64,000 nucleotides of DNA from Nocardioides sp. 1609. Its GTDB lineage: Bacteria > Actinomycetota > Actinomycetes > Propionibacteriales > Nocardioidaceae. The number at the start of each line of letters is the position of its first letter. Position 1 is the stretch's first letter. The notes beneath the pieces are model-generated. The model saw nothing but the letters and a program-made list of their open reading frames with translations, searched no databases and was not told the origin of the DNA. Shown here one piece after another: positions 9,604 through 17,603 of this stretch. The position numbers and the translations under genes are program-made. Location: assembly GCF_004522105.1 (NCBI RefSeq), contig NZ_SPUJ01000005.1, positions 434,001 to 498,000 of the forward strand, read 5' to 3'.

Positions 9604-10683
9604 ATGGTGCTCTACATCGGCGTCGACGTCGGCGGGACGAAGGTCCTCGCCGGTGAGGTGACGCGCGCCGGGACCGTCGTCCGGACGGCGCGGCGCAGCA
9701 CACCGGGCCGCCGGGTCAGCGTCGCCTCCGTCGAGGACGCGCTCACCGAGGCGGTCCTCGACGTCGCCGCCGGGCGCCGGATCGCCGGCGTCGGCCTCGC
9801 CGCGGCCGGCTTCGTCGACGCCGCGGGGGAGCGGGTCATGTTCGCCCCGCACCTGCCGTGGGCCGGCGAGCGGGTGCGCGAGCGCCTCAGCAGGCGGTGG
9901 GGCGCCCCGGTGGCGCTCGACAACGACGCCAACTGCGCGGCGGTCGCCGAGACGGCGTTCGGTGCCGCCCGCGGTTCCTCCTCGGCGCTGATGATCACCC
10001 TCGGCACGGGCATCGGCGGTGCGATCGTGATGGCGGGCCAGCTGGTGCGCGGTGCCCAGGGCATGGCCGGCGAGTTCGGCCACATGCAGGTCGTCCCCGA
10101 CGGCCGCAACTGCGAGTGCGGGATGTCGGGGTGCTGGGAGCAGTACTGCTCCGGCAACGCGCTGGTGCGCTTCGCTCGCGCCCACCTCGACCCCGGCCCC
10201 TCGATCCTCGGTGACCTCTGCGACTCCCGGCCGGAGCAGCTGACCGGGCCGATGGTCACCGCGGCGGCCGAGCAGGGCGACCCGGTGGCCGGGCAGGCGT
10301 TCGCGGCGATCGGCGAGTGGCTCGGCGTCGGCCTGGGCGGACTCACCTCCGCCTTCGACCCCGAGCTCGTCGTCGTCGGCGGCGGCGTGTCCGCCGCAGG
10401 CGACCGTCTCCTCGAGCCGGCCCGCGCCGCGCTGGCCCGCACCGTCGTCGGGGCCGGCCACCGCACGCCGCCTCGGGTCGTCGGCGCCCGGCTCGGCCCG
10501 GAGGCCGGGCTGATCGGCGCCGCGCTGCTCTCCCGCTCGGCGCGCTGGGCCGGCTCGGCCCGGTCGGCGCGCACCGCTCGCAGCGTCCGTGGCGTCCAGA
10601 CGATCGGCGCCGGCGACTACCGCGCCGGCGTCATAAAACCGCGCCGTCGTCGTCCGGATCGCGGGGCTCGCGGGTCATCGTGA
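9604..10683 (+). CDS. Second ROK-family sugar kinase
   Basis: 359 aa with the same fold as its neighbour: IGVDVGGTKVLAGEV, LDNDANCAAVAE, GEFGHMQVVPDG and the zinc motif CECGMSGCWEQYCSG. The similarity suggests an old tandem duplication. The C-terminal 45 residues are Arg/Ser-rich and unlike the family. This tail runs 53 nt into the convergent gene ending at 10631. The start is ATG 9604. It probably phosphorylates glucose or a related hexose; a difference in substrate between the pair cannot be judged. Confidence 0.88.
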   Translation: MVLYIGVDVGGTKVLAGEVTRAGTVVRTARRSTPGRRVSVASVEDALTEAVLDVAAGRRIAGVGLAAAGFVDAAGERVMFAPHLPWAGERVRERLSRRWGAPVALDNDANCAAVAETAFGAARGSSSALMITLGTGIGGAIVMAGQLVRGAQGMAGEFGHMQVVPDGRNCECGMSGCWEQYCSGNALVRFARAHLDPGPSILGDLCDSRPEQLTGPMVTAAAEQGDPVAGQAFAAIGEWLGVGLGGLTSAFDPELVVVGGGVSAAGDRLLEPARAALARTVVGAGHRTPPRVVGARLGPEAGLIGAALLSRSARWAGSARSARTARSVRGVQTIGAGDYRAGVIKPRRRRPDRGARGSS

Positions 10684-11065
10684 AGACCAGGTAGAGGAAG
10701 CCGCCCACGAAGCCGGCCACCAGCAGGTAGGCCACCAGCTCGGGCACCCGCACCTGGAGGACCAGGCAGATCAGCAGGATCGCCGGGGAGCCGAAGACCC
10801 CCGCCCACGCCGCGTGCCGGTCGGGCGTGGGCGTCGGGATCGGCGGCGGCTCGGGCGGCACGAACCGGTCGGTGCTCCAGTCGGAGTCGGGGTACTCGTC
10901 GTCCCAGGTCGCGCTCGCCCGCTCGCGCGGCAGCGGGGTGGACGTCGGCTCCGGCTCGGGCGTCGGCTCGGGCCGCGACGCGGCCGGGGCGTCGTCCTCG
11001 ACGGTCGGCCGGTCGCCGTAGTTGTCGACGATCGCCTTCCAGGCCTCGTCGTCGTCCGTGGGCAC
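10631..11065 (-). CDS. Small two-helix membrane protein, unknown function
   Basis: 144 aa. The N-terminal 75 residues are acidic and Pro/Glu/Thr-rich, then come two membrane helices (about 90-110 and 112-132, SPAILLICLVLQV and LVAYLLVAGFVGGFLYLVF) and a short acidic tail. No known domain is recognised. It starts at GTG 11065, 6 nt after TAAAGT, so it is probably leaderless. Its 3' end overlaps the ROK gene on the other strand by 53 bp, tail to tail. Confidence 0.72.
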   Translation of the reverse strand: MPTDDDEAWKAIVDNYGDRPTVEDDAPAASRPEPTPEPEPTSTPLPRERASATWDDEYPDSDWSTDRFVPPEPPPIPTPTPDRHAAWAGVFGSPAILLICLVLQVRVPELVAYLLVAGFVGGFLYLVFTMTREPRDPDDDGAVL

Positions 11066-11071
11066 GCCTCG

Positions 11072-11077
11072 ACTTTA
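11072..11077 (-). promoter_or_regulatory. -10 box of leaderless membrane-protein gene
   Basis: TAAAGT on the minus strand, 6 nt from GTG 11065, with no Shine-Dalgarno sequence between. It overlaps the end of the hydrolase gene stop region. Confidence 0.55.
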
Positions 11078-11857
11078 CGCGGCCGTCACGCGGGCCACGA
11101 ACTCCGCGCTGCCGGCGAAGATCGTGGGGGCGTCGTTGTCGAGGGTGGCGACGTGGAAGCTCTCGGGCAGCGGCACCTCGGTGACGTCGGTCGAGGAGAC
11201 GCCGCCGAGGATGATCGGCTGCGAGGCGTCGTCGACGACGTGGTCGACCGCGGAGCGGAAGTAGACCAGCGGGCAGGTCACCCGGGGCAGGTCCGCGATG
11301 ATCGTCGGCCAGGTCTGCGCGAACGAGTGGATCGCCTTGAGCGGCGTCCGGTCGTAGCCGTGCTCGAGCTGGCCGGGCTTCTTGATGTCGTTGGCGATGC
11401 CGGGGAGCGACGGCACCACCCGCTTGAGCACCGGCAGCAGCTTGACGTCGCGGCGCCGGGAGGCGACGGCGGGGTTGACCAGCATCAGTCCCGAGACCCG
11501 GTCGGGGTGCTCCTCGGCGACCCGGATCGCGAGCGCGCCGCCCATCGACAGCCCGCCGACCACGACGGCGTCGTTCTCGAGGCAGAGCGCGTCGAAGGCG
11601 CGGGTGAGCTCGCCGTACCAGTCCTCCCAGCGGTGCGCGTTCAGGTTCTGCCAGGTGGTGCCGTGCCCCGGCAGCCGCGGCACGGCCACGCCGTAGCCGC
11701 GGTCGGCGAGGTGCTGCCCCCAGGGCTTGATGGAGTACGGCGAGCCGGTGAAGCCGTGGCTGAGCAGGACACCGATCCGACGGCCGCCGGTCAGCTCGGG
11801 CCGGGCGGCGACGGTGAGCGGCTCGTGCAGGGGGTCGAGGGACCGGTCGAGGGACAT
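11075..11857 (-). CDS. Alpha/beta hydrolase (carboxylesterase / monoacylglycerol lipase type)
   Basis: 260 aa. An oxyanion-hole motif HGFTGSP and nucleophile elbow GLSMGG are followed by an acid-region strand CPLVYFRSAVDHVV and the His of SFHV, giving a complete Ser-Asp-His triad. The layout resembles Est30/monoacylglycerol-lipase esterases that cleave short acyl esters or monoglycerides. I chose ATG 11857 (MSLDRS) over the upstream start at 11875. CATGAT lies 6 nt before it and may be a weak leaderless -10. The neighbouring PlsC gene hints at lipid turnover, which is inference. Confidence 0.88.
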   Translation of the reverse strand: MSLDRSLDPLHEPLTVAARPELTGGRRIGVLLSHGFTGSPYSIKPWGQHLADRGYGVAVPRLPGHGTTWQNLNAHRWEDWYGELTRAFDALCLENDAVVVGGLSMGGALAIRVAEEHPDRVSGLMLVNPAVASRRRDVKLLPVLKRVVPSLPGIANDIKKPGQLEHGYDRTPLKAIHSFAQTWPTIIADLPRVTCPLVYFRSAVDHVVDDASQPIILGGVSSTDVTEVPLPESFHVATLDNDAPTIFAGSAEFVARVTAA

Positions 11858-11975
11858 GGCGCGATCATGCCGCACGCCGCGGCGGTGAGACGCGCCGCAG
11901 GACTGGTGAGGCAGGCCACGTGAGGGTCTACGCTGCGCAGGTCGGTCCGGCAGGTCGCGTAGGAGGGGTGTCGCG

Positions 11976-12707
11976 TTGTTCTACTGGTTCCTCAAGTGGA
12001 TCGCTCTGGGGCCGCTGCTCCGCGTCGTCTTCCGTCCGCAGGTCGAGGGTGACGACCACGTGCCCGCCGAGGGCGCGGCCATCCTGGCCAGCAACCACCT
12101 GTCCTACGCCGACTGGTTGTTCATGCCGCTGACCCTCCCGCGGCGCGTCACCTTCGTCGCCAAGGCCGAGTACTTCACCACGCCCGGCATCAAGGGCTGG
12201 CTGCAGAAGCAGTTCTTCTCCGGCGCCGGCCAGGTGCCGATCGACCGCTCCGGCGCCGACGCGGCGGCCGGCGCGATGATGTCGGCGAAGAAGGTCCTCG
12301 ACGCCGGCGGCCTCTTCGGCATCTACCCCGAGGGCACCCGCTCGCACGACGGCAGGCTCTACCGCGGCAAGACCGGGGTCGCGCGACTGGCGCTCGAGAC
12401 CGGCGTCCCGGTGGTCCCGACCGCGGTCGTCGGCACCGACGTGGTGGCGCCGCCGGGCAAGAAGTTCGGCACGTTCACCCGCCCGGTCGTGCGCTTCGGC
12501 AAGCCGCTCGACTTCTCGCGCTACGAGGGCATGGAGAACGACCGCTACATCCTGCGCTCGATCACCGACGAGATCATGTACGAGATCATGCGCCTCTCCA
12601 GCCAGGAGTACGTCGACAAGTACGCCGGCGTCGCCAAGGAGGAGTCGAAGAAGGCCGAGGCCGGGGCGAAGGCCGAGGGCGCGGCAGAGCAGAAGAAGGC
12701 GTCCTGA
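11976..12707 (+). CDS. 1-acyl-glycerol-3-phosphate acyltransferase (PlsC family)
   Basis: 243 aa, a membrane-associated lysophospholipid acyltransferase of phospholipid synthesis. Block I is SNHLSYAD (HX4D catalytic pair), block II covers KAEYFTTPGIKGW, block III YPEGTRS, block IV VPVVPTAVVG. The C-terminal 30 residues are Lys/Glu/Ala-rich. The start is TTG 11976, decided by a strong AGGAGGGG at 11961-11968 with 7 nt spacing; a nearby GTG is out of frame. TACGCT at 11929-11934 is a likely -10. Confidence 0.9.
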   Translation: MFYWFLKWIALGPLLRVVFRPQVEGDDHVPAEGAAILASNHLSYADWLFMPLTLPRRVTFVAKAEYFTTPGIKGWLQKQFFSGAGQVPIDRSGADAAAGAMMSAKKVLDAGGLFGIYPEGTRSHDGRLYRGKTGVARLALETGVPVVPTAVVGTDVVAPPGKKFGTFTRPVVRFGKPLDFSRYEGMENDRYILRSITDEIMYEIMRLSSQEYVDKYAGVAKEESKKAEAGAKAEGAAEQKKAS

Positions 12708-12784
12708 CCCGGCTGGCTCCCGTCAGCGGCAACGGCGTCCACGCCGCGGTCGCCGTCGAGGACCGGCTGTTCCGGGCCGTCGCG

Positions 12785-13849
12785 GTGCTGCGCTGGGTGG
12801 TGCTGGTCAACGCGGTCGGCCTCGCGCTCTACCGCGGCGTCGACAACTACGACCACCCGACCGCCGGCTACGTGCTGATGGCGGTGATGGTCGCGTGGAC
12901 GGCGTTCGCCACCTGGGCCTACGCCGACGGCGCCCGGCGCGGCCAGCTGCTGCTCTACTCCGACCTGGGTCTGACCCTGGCGCTGCTCGCGCTCACGCCG
13001 CTGGTGAAGGGGCCGTGGTTCAACGCCACGATCCCGGGGTTCTGGGTGATGGCGGCGCTGTTCGCGTGGGCGATCCGGTTCCGGACGCCGGGCGGGTTCG
13101 TCGCCGGCGTCCTGATCGGCGGCGCCGACCTGTTCCTGCGCGACGAGCTCACCCAGACCAACTACAGCAACTTCTTCCTGCTGATGATCGGCGGCCCGAT
13201 CGTCGGGTTCATGTGCGGCTCGCTCCAGCAGATGGCCGCCGAGCGCGACGAGGCCCAGCGGGCCGCGGCAGCGGCGACGGAGCGGGCCAGGCTCGCGCGC
13301 GTCGTCCACGACGGCGTCCTGCAGGTGCTCGCGCTCGTGCAGCGCAAGGGCGCCGAGATCGGTGGGCCGGCCGCCGACCTGGGTCGGCTCGCGGGCGAGC
13401 AGGAGTCGGCGCTGCGCACCCTGATCCGCTCCCAGGACGCCGTCAGCGACGCCGGCACCGCGGGCACCGTCGACCTGGCCTCCCAGCTGGGTCGGCTCGG
13501 CCTGCGCCCCGGCGTCGACGTCGCCGTGCCGGGCGGCCCGGTGGAGCTGCCGTCGGCGGCCGCGGCCGAGGTGGTCGCCGTCGTGGCCGCCTGCCTCGAC
13601 AACGTGGCCGTGCACGTCGGCGAGGGCGCGCCGGCCTGGGTGCTGCTCGAGGCGTTCCCCGACCGGGTCGAGGTCTCGGTGCGCGACGAGGGGCCCGGCA
13701 TCCCCGAGGGTCGCCTCGAGGAGGCCGCGGCCGCCGGGCGGCTGGGCGTGAGCGAGTCGATCCGGGGCCGGATCGCCGAGCTGGGCGGCACCGCGCAGCT
13801 GAGCACCGGCTCGTACGGCACCGAGTGGGAGCTCGTGGTGCCCCGATGA
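12785..13849 (+). CDS. MacS-like sensor histidine kinase (HisKA_3 type)
   Basis: At least 354 aa from GTG 12785. Five to six membrane helices fill residues 1-140 (the actinobacterial MacS sensor domain). A DHp helix follows with the phospho-accepting His in RVVHDGVLQ, then a HATPase domain with a degenerate N box (CLDNVAVHV) and G box RDEGPGIPEG. The frame stays open upstream through VEDRLFRAVAVLR-like residues that look conserved, yet there is no ATG/GTG/TTG there; CTG 12704, overlapping the plsC stop, is a candidate true start. It ends in an ATGA overlap with the flavin-reductase gene. Confidence 0.88.
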   Translation: MLRWVVLVNAVGLALYRGVDNYDHPTAGYVLMAVMVAWTAFATWAYADGARRGQLLLYSDLGLTLALLALTPLVKGPWFNATIPGFWVMAALFAWAIRFRTPGGFVAGVLIGGADLFLRDELTQTNYSNFFLLMIGGPIVGFMCGSLQQMAAERDEAQRAAAAATERARLARVVHDGVLQVLALVQRKGAEIGGPAADLGRLAGEQESALRTLIRSQDAVSDAGTAGTVDLASQLGRLGLRPGVDVAVPGGPVELPSAAAAEVVAVVAACLDNVAVHVGEGAPAWVLLEAFPDRVEVSVRDEGPGIPEGRLEEAAAAGRLGVSESIRGRIAELGGTAQLSTGSYGTEWELVVPR

Positions 13850-14364
13850 CGATCCACTCCGGACACCCGTTCGCGACCGGCGACGACCCGGTCCGGCGGC
13901 TGCGCGGCCGGATCGGCGGCGCGGTCTCGCTCTGGACGGCCGGCTCCGGGTCCGCGCCGGGCGCCCGGGCGGGGCTGACCGTCAGCTCGCTGCTGGTCGC
14001 GCACGGCGAGCCGGCCCGCCTGCTGGCCCTGGTCGACCCCGACTCCGACCTGGCCGACGTCGTGGAGCGCACCGGCCGCGCCGTCGTCCACCTGCTGTCG
14101 TGGCACCACCGCGGCCTCGCCGAAGCCTTCGCCGGCCTCGCGCCCGCGCCGGGCGGTCCGTTCCGGATGGCGACGTTCGACGACACCGGCGCCGGCCCGC
14201 GGCTGGCCGACGCCGCGGCGTGGGCGTCGGTGAGCATGGAGTCGGCCGTCACCGTCGGGTGGTCGCTGCTGCTGACCTGCACCGTCGACGACCTCGTCGT
14301 CGGCGACGACGACGCGCCGCTCCTGCACCGGCGCGGGCGCTACCGCACCGACCCGGCCACCTGA
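13846..14364 (+). CDS. Flavin reductase-like split-barrel protein
   Basis: 172 aa, about the size of the FMN-binding flavin reductase-like domain. Strands AVSLWTAG, GLTVSSLLVAHGEPARLLALVDPDSDL and GRAVVHLLSW are typical of the family that binds FMN or FAD. It overlaps the histidine kinase stop by ATGA and lies 109 nt before the response regulator, inside the two-component locus. It may be a small oxidoreductase; a role as a redox input to the kinase is only a hypothesis. Confidence 0.8.
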   Translation: MTIHSGHPFATGDDPVRRLRGRIGGAVSLWTAGSGSAPGARAGLTVSSLLVAHGEPARLLALVDPDSDLADVVERTGRAVVHLLSWHHRGLAEAFAGLAPAPGGPFRMATFDDTGAGPRLADAAAWASVSMESAVTVGWSLLLTCTVDDLVVGDDDAPLLHRRGRYRTDPAT

Positions 14365-14461
14365 CGTCGCGACCCCGCCCGCCGTGGCGCCCCCGCGGCG
14401 CCCCGTGGCGTCCGCGGCGGCGACTCGGCGGCGACTCGCCGTGGGGTGGCGCGGCGTGGCC

Positions 14462-14467
14462 TAGGGT
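14462..14467 (+). promoter_or_regulatory. -10 box of leaderless response-regulator gene
   Basis: TAGGGT, 6 nt before GTG 14474. The regulator can thus be transcribed separately from the kinase. Confidence 0.6.
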
Positions 14468-14473
14468 CGGCGG

Positions 14474-15187
14474 GTGAGCGCAGGGGAGACCAGACGTCCG
14501 GGCCAGGCGGGTCCACCCGGTCAGCCGGGCGAGCAGGCCATCCGGGTGATGGTCGTCGACGACCACCCGATGTGGCGCGACGCCGTCGAGCGGGACCTCC
14601 AGGCCGCGGGCCTGCAGGTGGTCGCGGTGGCGGCCGACGGCACGCAGGCGCTGGCGCGGTTCGCGGCGGCGCGGCCGCAGGTCGTCGTCCTCGACCTGCA
14701 GATCCCGGCACCGAACGGCGTCGAGGTGACCAAGCAGGTGCTCCAGCAGGACCCGAGCGCGCGGGTGCTGATCCTCTCGGCCTCCGGCGAGCAGGACGAC
14801 GTCCTGGAGGCGGTCAAGGCGGGCGCCACCGGCTACCTGGTGAAGTCGGCCTCCCGCGAGGAGCTGCTGGACGCCGTGCGGCGCGTCGCGCGCGGCGACT
14901 CGGTCTTCACGCCCGGCCTGGCCGGGTTGGTCCTGGGGGAGTTCCGGCGCCTCTCCGAGCCCGGCGGCGACCCGTCGATCACCGGCAACCCGGAGCTGAC
15001 CGAGCGCGAGACCGAGGTGCTCAAGATGGTCGCGAAGGGCATGTCGTACAAGCAGATCGCCGAGCGGCTGGTGCTGTCGCACCGCACCGTCCAGAACCAC
15101 GTGCAGAACACCCTGCGCAAGCTGCAGATGCACAACCGCGTCGAGCTGACCCGTTACGCCATCGAGCGCGGGCTCGACGAGGACTGA
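14474..15187 (+). CDS. NarL/LuxR-family response regulator (MacR-like)
   Basis: 237 aa. The receiver domain (about 22-140) has the acidic pocket VVDDHP, phospho-acceptor Asp in VVVLDLQIP and conserved Lys in YLVKSAS. The C-terminal LuxR helix-turn-helix runs from LTERETEVLKMVAKGMS to KLQMHNRVELTRYA. It is the expected partner of the kinase at 12785; the pair resembles MacS/MacR of streptomycetes, which affects development and membrane protein genes. The start GTG 14474 follows a 22-residue Gly/Pro-rich tail and has its own leaderless promoter. Confidence 0.92.
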   Translation: MSAGETRRPGQAGPPGQPGEQAIRVMVVDDHPMWRDAVERDLQAAGLQVVAVAADGTQALARFAAARPQVVVLDLQIPAPNGVEVTKQVLQQDPSARVLILSASGEQDDVLEAVKAGATGYLVKSASREELLDAVRRVARGDSVFTPGLAGLVLGEFRRLSEPGGDPSITGNPELTERETEVLKMVAKGMSYKQIAERLVLSHRTVQNHVQNTLRKLQMHNRVELTRYAIERGLDED

Positions 15188-15198
15188 GCGGGGCGACG

Positions 15199-16113
15199 GT
15201 GGCCGACGACGACGGCACCCTGCTCGAGATCGCCGACGAGCTCTACGCGCTGCCGCTGGGGGAGTTCACCCCGGCCCGCGACGCGCGCGCCAAGGCGCTC
15301 AAGGGCACCGACCACGCCGACCTGGCCGGTCCGGTCAAGGCGCTCAGGAAGCCGTCGCTGGCGGCGTGGGTCCTCAACCTCTTCGCGCGCCGGGCCGGCG
15401 AGCAGGTCGAGCAGGTGCTCGCGGTCGGGGCTGCCCTGCGCGAGGCCCAGGCCGGGATGTCGGGTGCGGAGCTGCGCGAGCTCACCAAGCAGCGCCGGCA
15501 GCTGACGGCCGCGATCACCACGCAGGCCCGGTCGCTGGCCCGCGAGGACGGCGTCAAGGTGACGCCGGCCGTCGCCGACCAGGTCGAGGCGACGCTGACC
15601 GCGGCGATGATCTCGGCGGCGTGCGGCGAGGCCGTCAGCAGCGGGCTCCTCGTGGTCGCCCTGAGCACCACCGGCGTCGACGAGGACGCCGACCGCGCCG
15701 CGGCGGTGGCGGCGGTCGCCGTGCCCGCGGCGCTCGGCCACGTCGCCGTCCCCCGGGAGGCCGAGGCGCCGGGGCGACCCGCCCTGCACGTCGTCCCGGA
15801 TCCGGACGCCGGCGAGAAGGCCCGCGAGGCCGCCCAGGACGCCGTCGACGAGGCCGAGGAGGCGGTCGAGCAGGCCCGCGCCGCGCGCGACGAGGCGGCC
15901 GCCGACGTCGAGCAGCTCCGCGCGCGCCAGCTGCAGATCGAGGCCGAGATCGACGAGCTCAAGCGCAGGATCGCCGAGCTCGAGGAGACCTACGACGAGG
16001 TCGACGACGAGCTCGGTGACGCCGAGACCGTGCGCGACGAGGCCCTCGAGACCCTCGAGCGCGCCACCGCCGACCGCGACGCCGCGGCGGCGGTGCTGGC
16101 GACGCTGCGGTAG
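15199..16113 (+). CDS. Hypothetical protein with long C-terminal coiled coil
   Basis: 304 aa, function unknown. The N-terminal half is helical (LYALPLGEFTPARDARAKAL, KPSLAAWVLNLFARR). The C-terminal half from about residue 205 is a heptad-rich coiled coil (DAVDEAEEAVEQARAARDE and on) of about 95 residues. A similar protein pattern occurs in other actinobacteria as an unnamed family. The GTG start is 11 nt after the response regulator stop. The TAG stop (16111-16113) is the first three bases of the hairpin that ends the operon. Confidence 0.72.
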   Translation: MADDDGTLLEIADELYALPLGEFTPARDARAKALKGTDHADLAGPVKALRKPSLAAWVLNLFARRAGEQVEQVLAVGAALREAQAGMSGAELRELTKQRRQLTAAITTQARSLAREDGVKVTPAVADQVEATLTAAMISAACGEAVSSGLLVVALSTTGVDEDADRAAAVAAVAVPAALGHVAVPREAEAPGRPALHVVPDPDAGEKAREAAQDAVDEAEEAVEQARAARDEAAADVEQLRARQLQIEAEIDELKRRIAELEETYDEVDDELGDAETVRDEALETLERATADRDAAAAVLATLR

Positions 16114-16169
16114 TCCCGGACGATCGGCCCCTTTCTGACGGCGGCGGTGGGGCCGATCGTCCGGGACTA
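16111..16169. terminator. Bidirectional hairpin terminator carrying both stop codons
   Basis: Perfect 21-bp inverted repeat: 16111-16131 pairs with 16149-16169 around a 17-nt loop. The outermost three bases on each side are the TAG stop codons of the two convergent genes. There is no T tract, as is common in high-GC actinobacteria. Confidence 0.8.
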
Positions 16170-16733
16170 CCCCGCCGGGGTCGTGCGGAGCGTGAGCGCC
16201 ACGGCCAGGCCGAGGAACGTCGCGGGGTCGGTGGTCGCGACCGGGACGCCGGGCGTGACGGGCTCGGGCAGGACGTCGGCGGGGACGCCGGCGGCCCGGC
16301 AGCGGTCGAGGTCCCAGGCCGGGCCGGGGAGCAGCAGGTGCTCCAGGCCGCGCGTCATCCGCGCCACCAGGTAGGACGCGACGTCGCCCGCGGCGTAGCG
16401 GCCCGCGACGGCGAGCGCCCAGGTGTGCGGTTCGGTGGCGGCCAGGCCGGCCAGGTGCGCGGCGGCGTCGCCGGTGCGCGCGACCGGCAGCGGGGAGCCG
16501 AGCGTGTCGACGTCCCACCAGACGACGGTGCCCCCGTCGCCGACGACCTCCACCGTCTCGATGCCGGCCGGGTCGGCGACGCCGAGCACCTCCTGCGCCG
16601 CCGCGAGCGTCGCGCGCCACAGCGCCCCGGGCTCGGGCCGGTCGGCGTCCGCGACCGAGCGGCGTGCTGTCGCGGCGCCGAGGGTCGCAGCGACCGTGCC
16701 GGCCCCGACGCGGACGGCCAGGACGGTCGGCAC
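16167..16733 (-). CDS. Uncharacterised protein, weak FGGY-kinase N-domain resemblance
   Basis: 188 aa. The pattern ETVEVVGDGGTVVWWDVDTLGSPLPVA, then AGDVASYLVARMTRG, then WDLDRCRAAGVPADVLPEPVTPG resembles, in order, segments of the FGGY sugar-kinase N-terminal domain (substrate sheet, TWLLWRLTG-like and LLELFGIP-LLP-like parts). The ATP-binding half and the usual DxGT start are missing, so kinase activity is unlikely. GTG 16733 lies 2 nt after the DUF1028 stop, so both are one operon. The function is not known; the FGGY link is tentative. Confidence 0.6.
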   Translation of the reverse strand: MPTVLAVRVGAGTVAATLGAATARRSVADADRPEPGALWRATLAAAQEVLGVADPAGIETVEVVGDGGTVVWWDVDTLGSPLPVARTGDAAAHLAGLAATEPHTWALAVAGRYAAGDVASYLVARMTRGLEHLLLPGPAWDLDRCRAAGVPADVLPEPVTPGVPVATTDPATFLGLAVALTLRTTPAG

Positions 16734-16735
16734 GC

Positions 16736-17560
16736 TCAGGAGAGCGACCCCACCGCACGGACGATGTCGAGCACCCGCCGGTCGACCCAGGCGAGGCCGG
16801 CGTCGACGCGCATCTCGTAGTTCTCGGTGCCGACCCAGGTCGTGAAGTCGGGGTGGCCCTGGTCGCGGGCGAACGCCTCGAGCTCGCTGCGCAGGGCGTC
16901 GTCGACCGGCACCTTCTCCTCCTCGGTCGACGCGACGAGGTAGAGCTCGTTGAGGTCGAGGAGCCGCGCGAGCTCCTCGATCGGGGTGGCGTGGTCGTCG
17001 ACGCGCAGGTCGACGGCGATGTCGTCGCCGCCGTCGTAGCCGGCCTCGTCGCGCACGACGAGGAGCGCGGCCGACTGCCGGCCCCGCTTGTCGCCACCGG
17101 CGGCGTCGCCCGCGGCCAGGGCCTCGAGCAGCCGGCGCTCGAACGGCGTCCCGGCGCCGGCCTCCCACGTCGCCCGGACCGCCTCGACGACCTGCTCGCC
17201 GGCCAGGCAGTTGCCCTGGATCGCGAACCCGGCGCCGGTCACGCCGCCGGCCCAGTCGATGCAGGCCGACCCGGTGTGGGAGGCGGCGCCGCCGTCGACG
17301 TCGACGATGCCGACCTGGCGGTGGTCGCGCCCGTCGTCCTCCTCGAGGAGACGGTCGAGCGCGATCGGCGCGGTGGCGCCCTCGTCGAGGTGGGACAGGG
17401 CCAGTCCCTTGTAGGCGACGTTGGCGTGGGCCTGGGTCGCGAGGGCGCCGACCTGGGCGACCGCGGCCGGCACGACCGACCCGACCGCCAGGAACTTGGA
17501 GGCCACCGCGACGCCCCACGAGTCGCCGTCGTCGGACCTGGCCACGATCGAGAACGTCAT
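16736..17560 (-). CDS. DUF1028 Ntn-hydrolase-fold protein
   Basis: 274 aa, beginning MTFSIVARSDDGDSWGVAVASKF, the characteristic DUF1028 N-terminus, with GNCLAGEQVV and ALLVVRDEAGYDGGDD further on. The fold is related to Ntn hydrolases, but the reaction is unknown; some members lie near peptidase or amidohydrolase genes. A putative peptidoglycan-binding-like tail follows. It starts at ATG 17560 with TACCCT 7 nt upstream, suggesting a leaderless mRNA. The longer open frame upstream is not used. Confidence 0.85.
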   Translation of the reverse strand: MTFSIVARSDDGDSWGVAVASKFLAVGSVVPAAVAQVGALATQAHANVAYKGLALSHLDEGATAPIALDRLLEEDDGRDHRQVGIVDVDGGAASHTGSACIDWAGGVTGAGFAIQGNCLAGEQVVEAVRATWEAGAGTPFERRLLEALAAGDAAGGDKRGRQSAALLVVRDEAGYDGGDDIAVDLRVDDHATPIEELARLLDLNELYLVASTEEEKVPVDDALRSELEAFARDQGHPDFTTWVGTENYEMRVDAGLAWVDRRVLDIVRAVGSLS

Positions 17561-17567
17561 GGCGGCG

Positions 17568-17573
17568 AGGGTA
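17568..17573 (-). promoter_or_regulatory. -10 box of leaderless DUF1028 gene
   Basis: TACCCT on the minus strand, 7 nt from ATG 17560. Confidence 0.55.
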
Positions 17574-17603
17574 CGCGCCCGGTCACGGGGGAGGATCGAG
17601 CCC

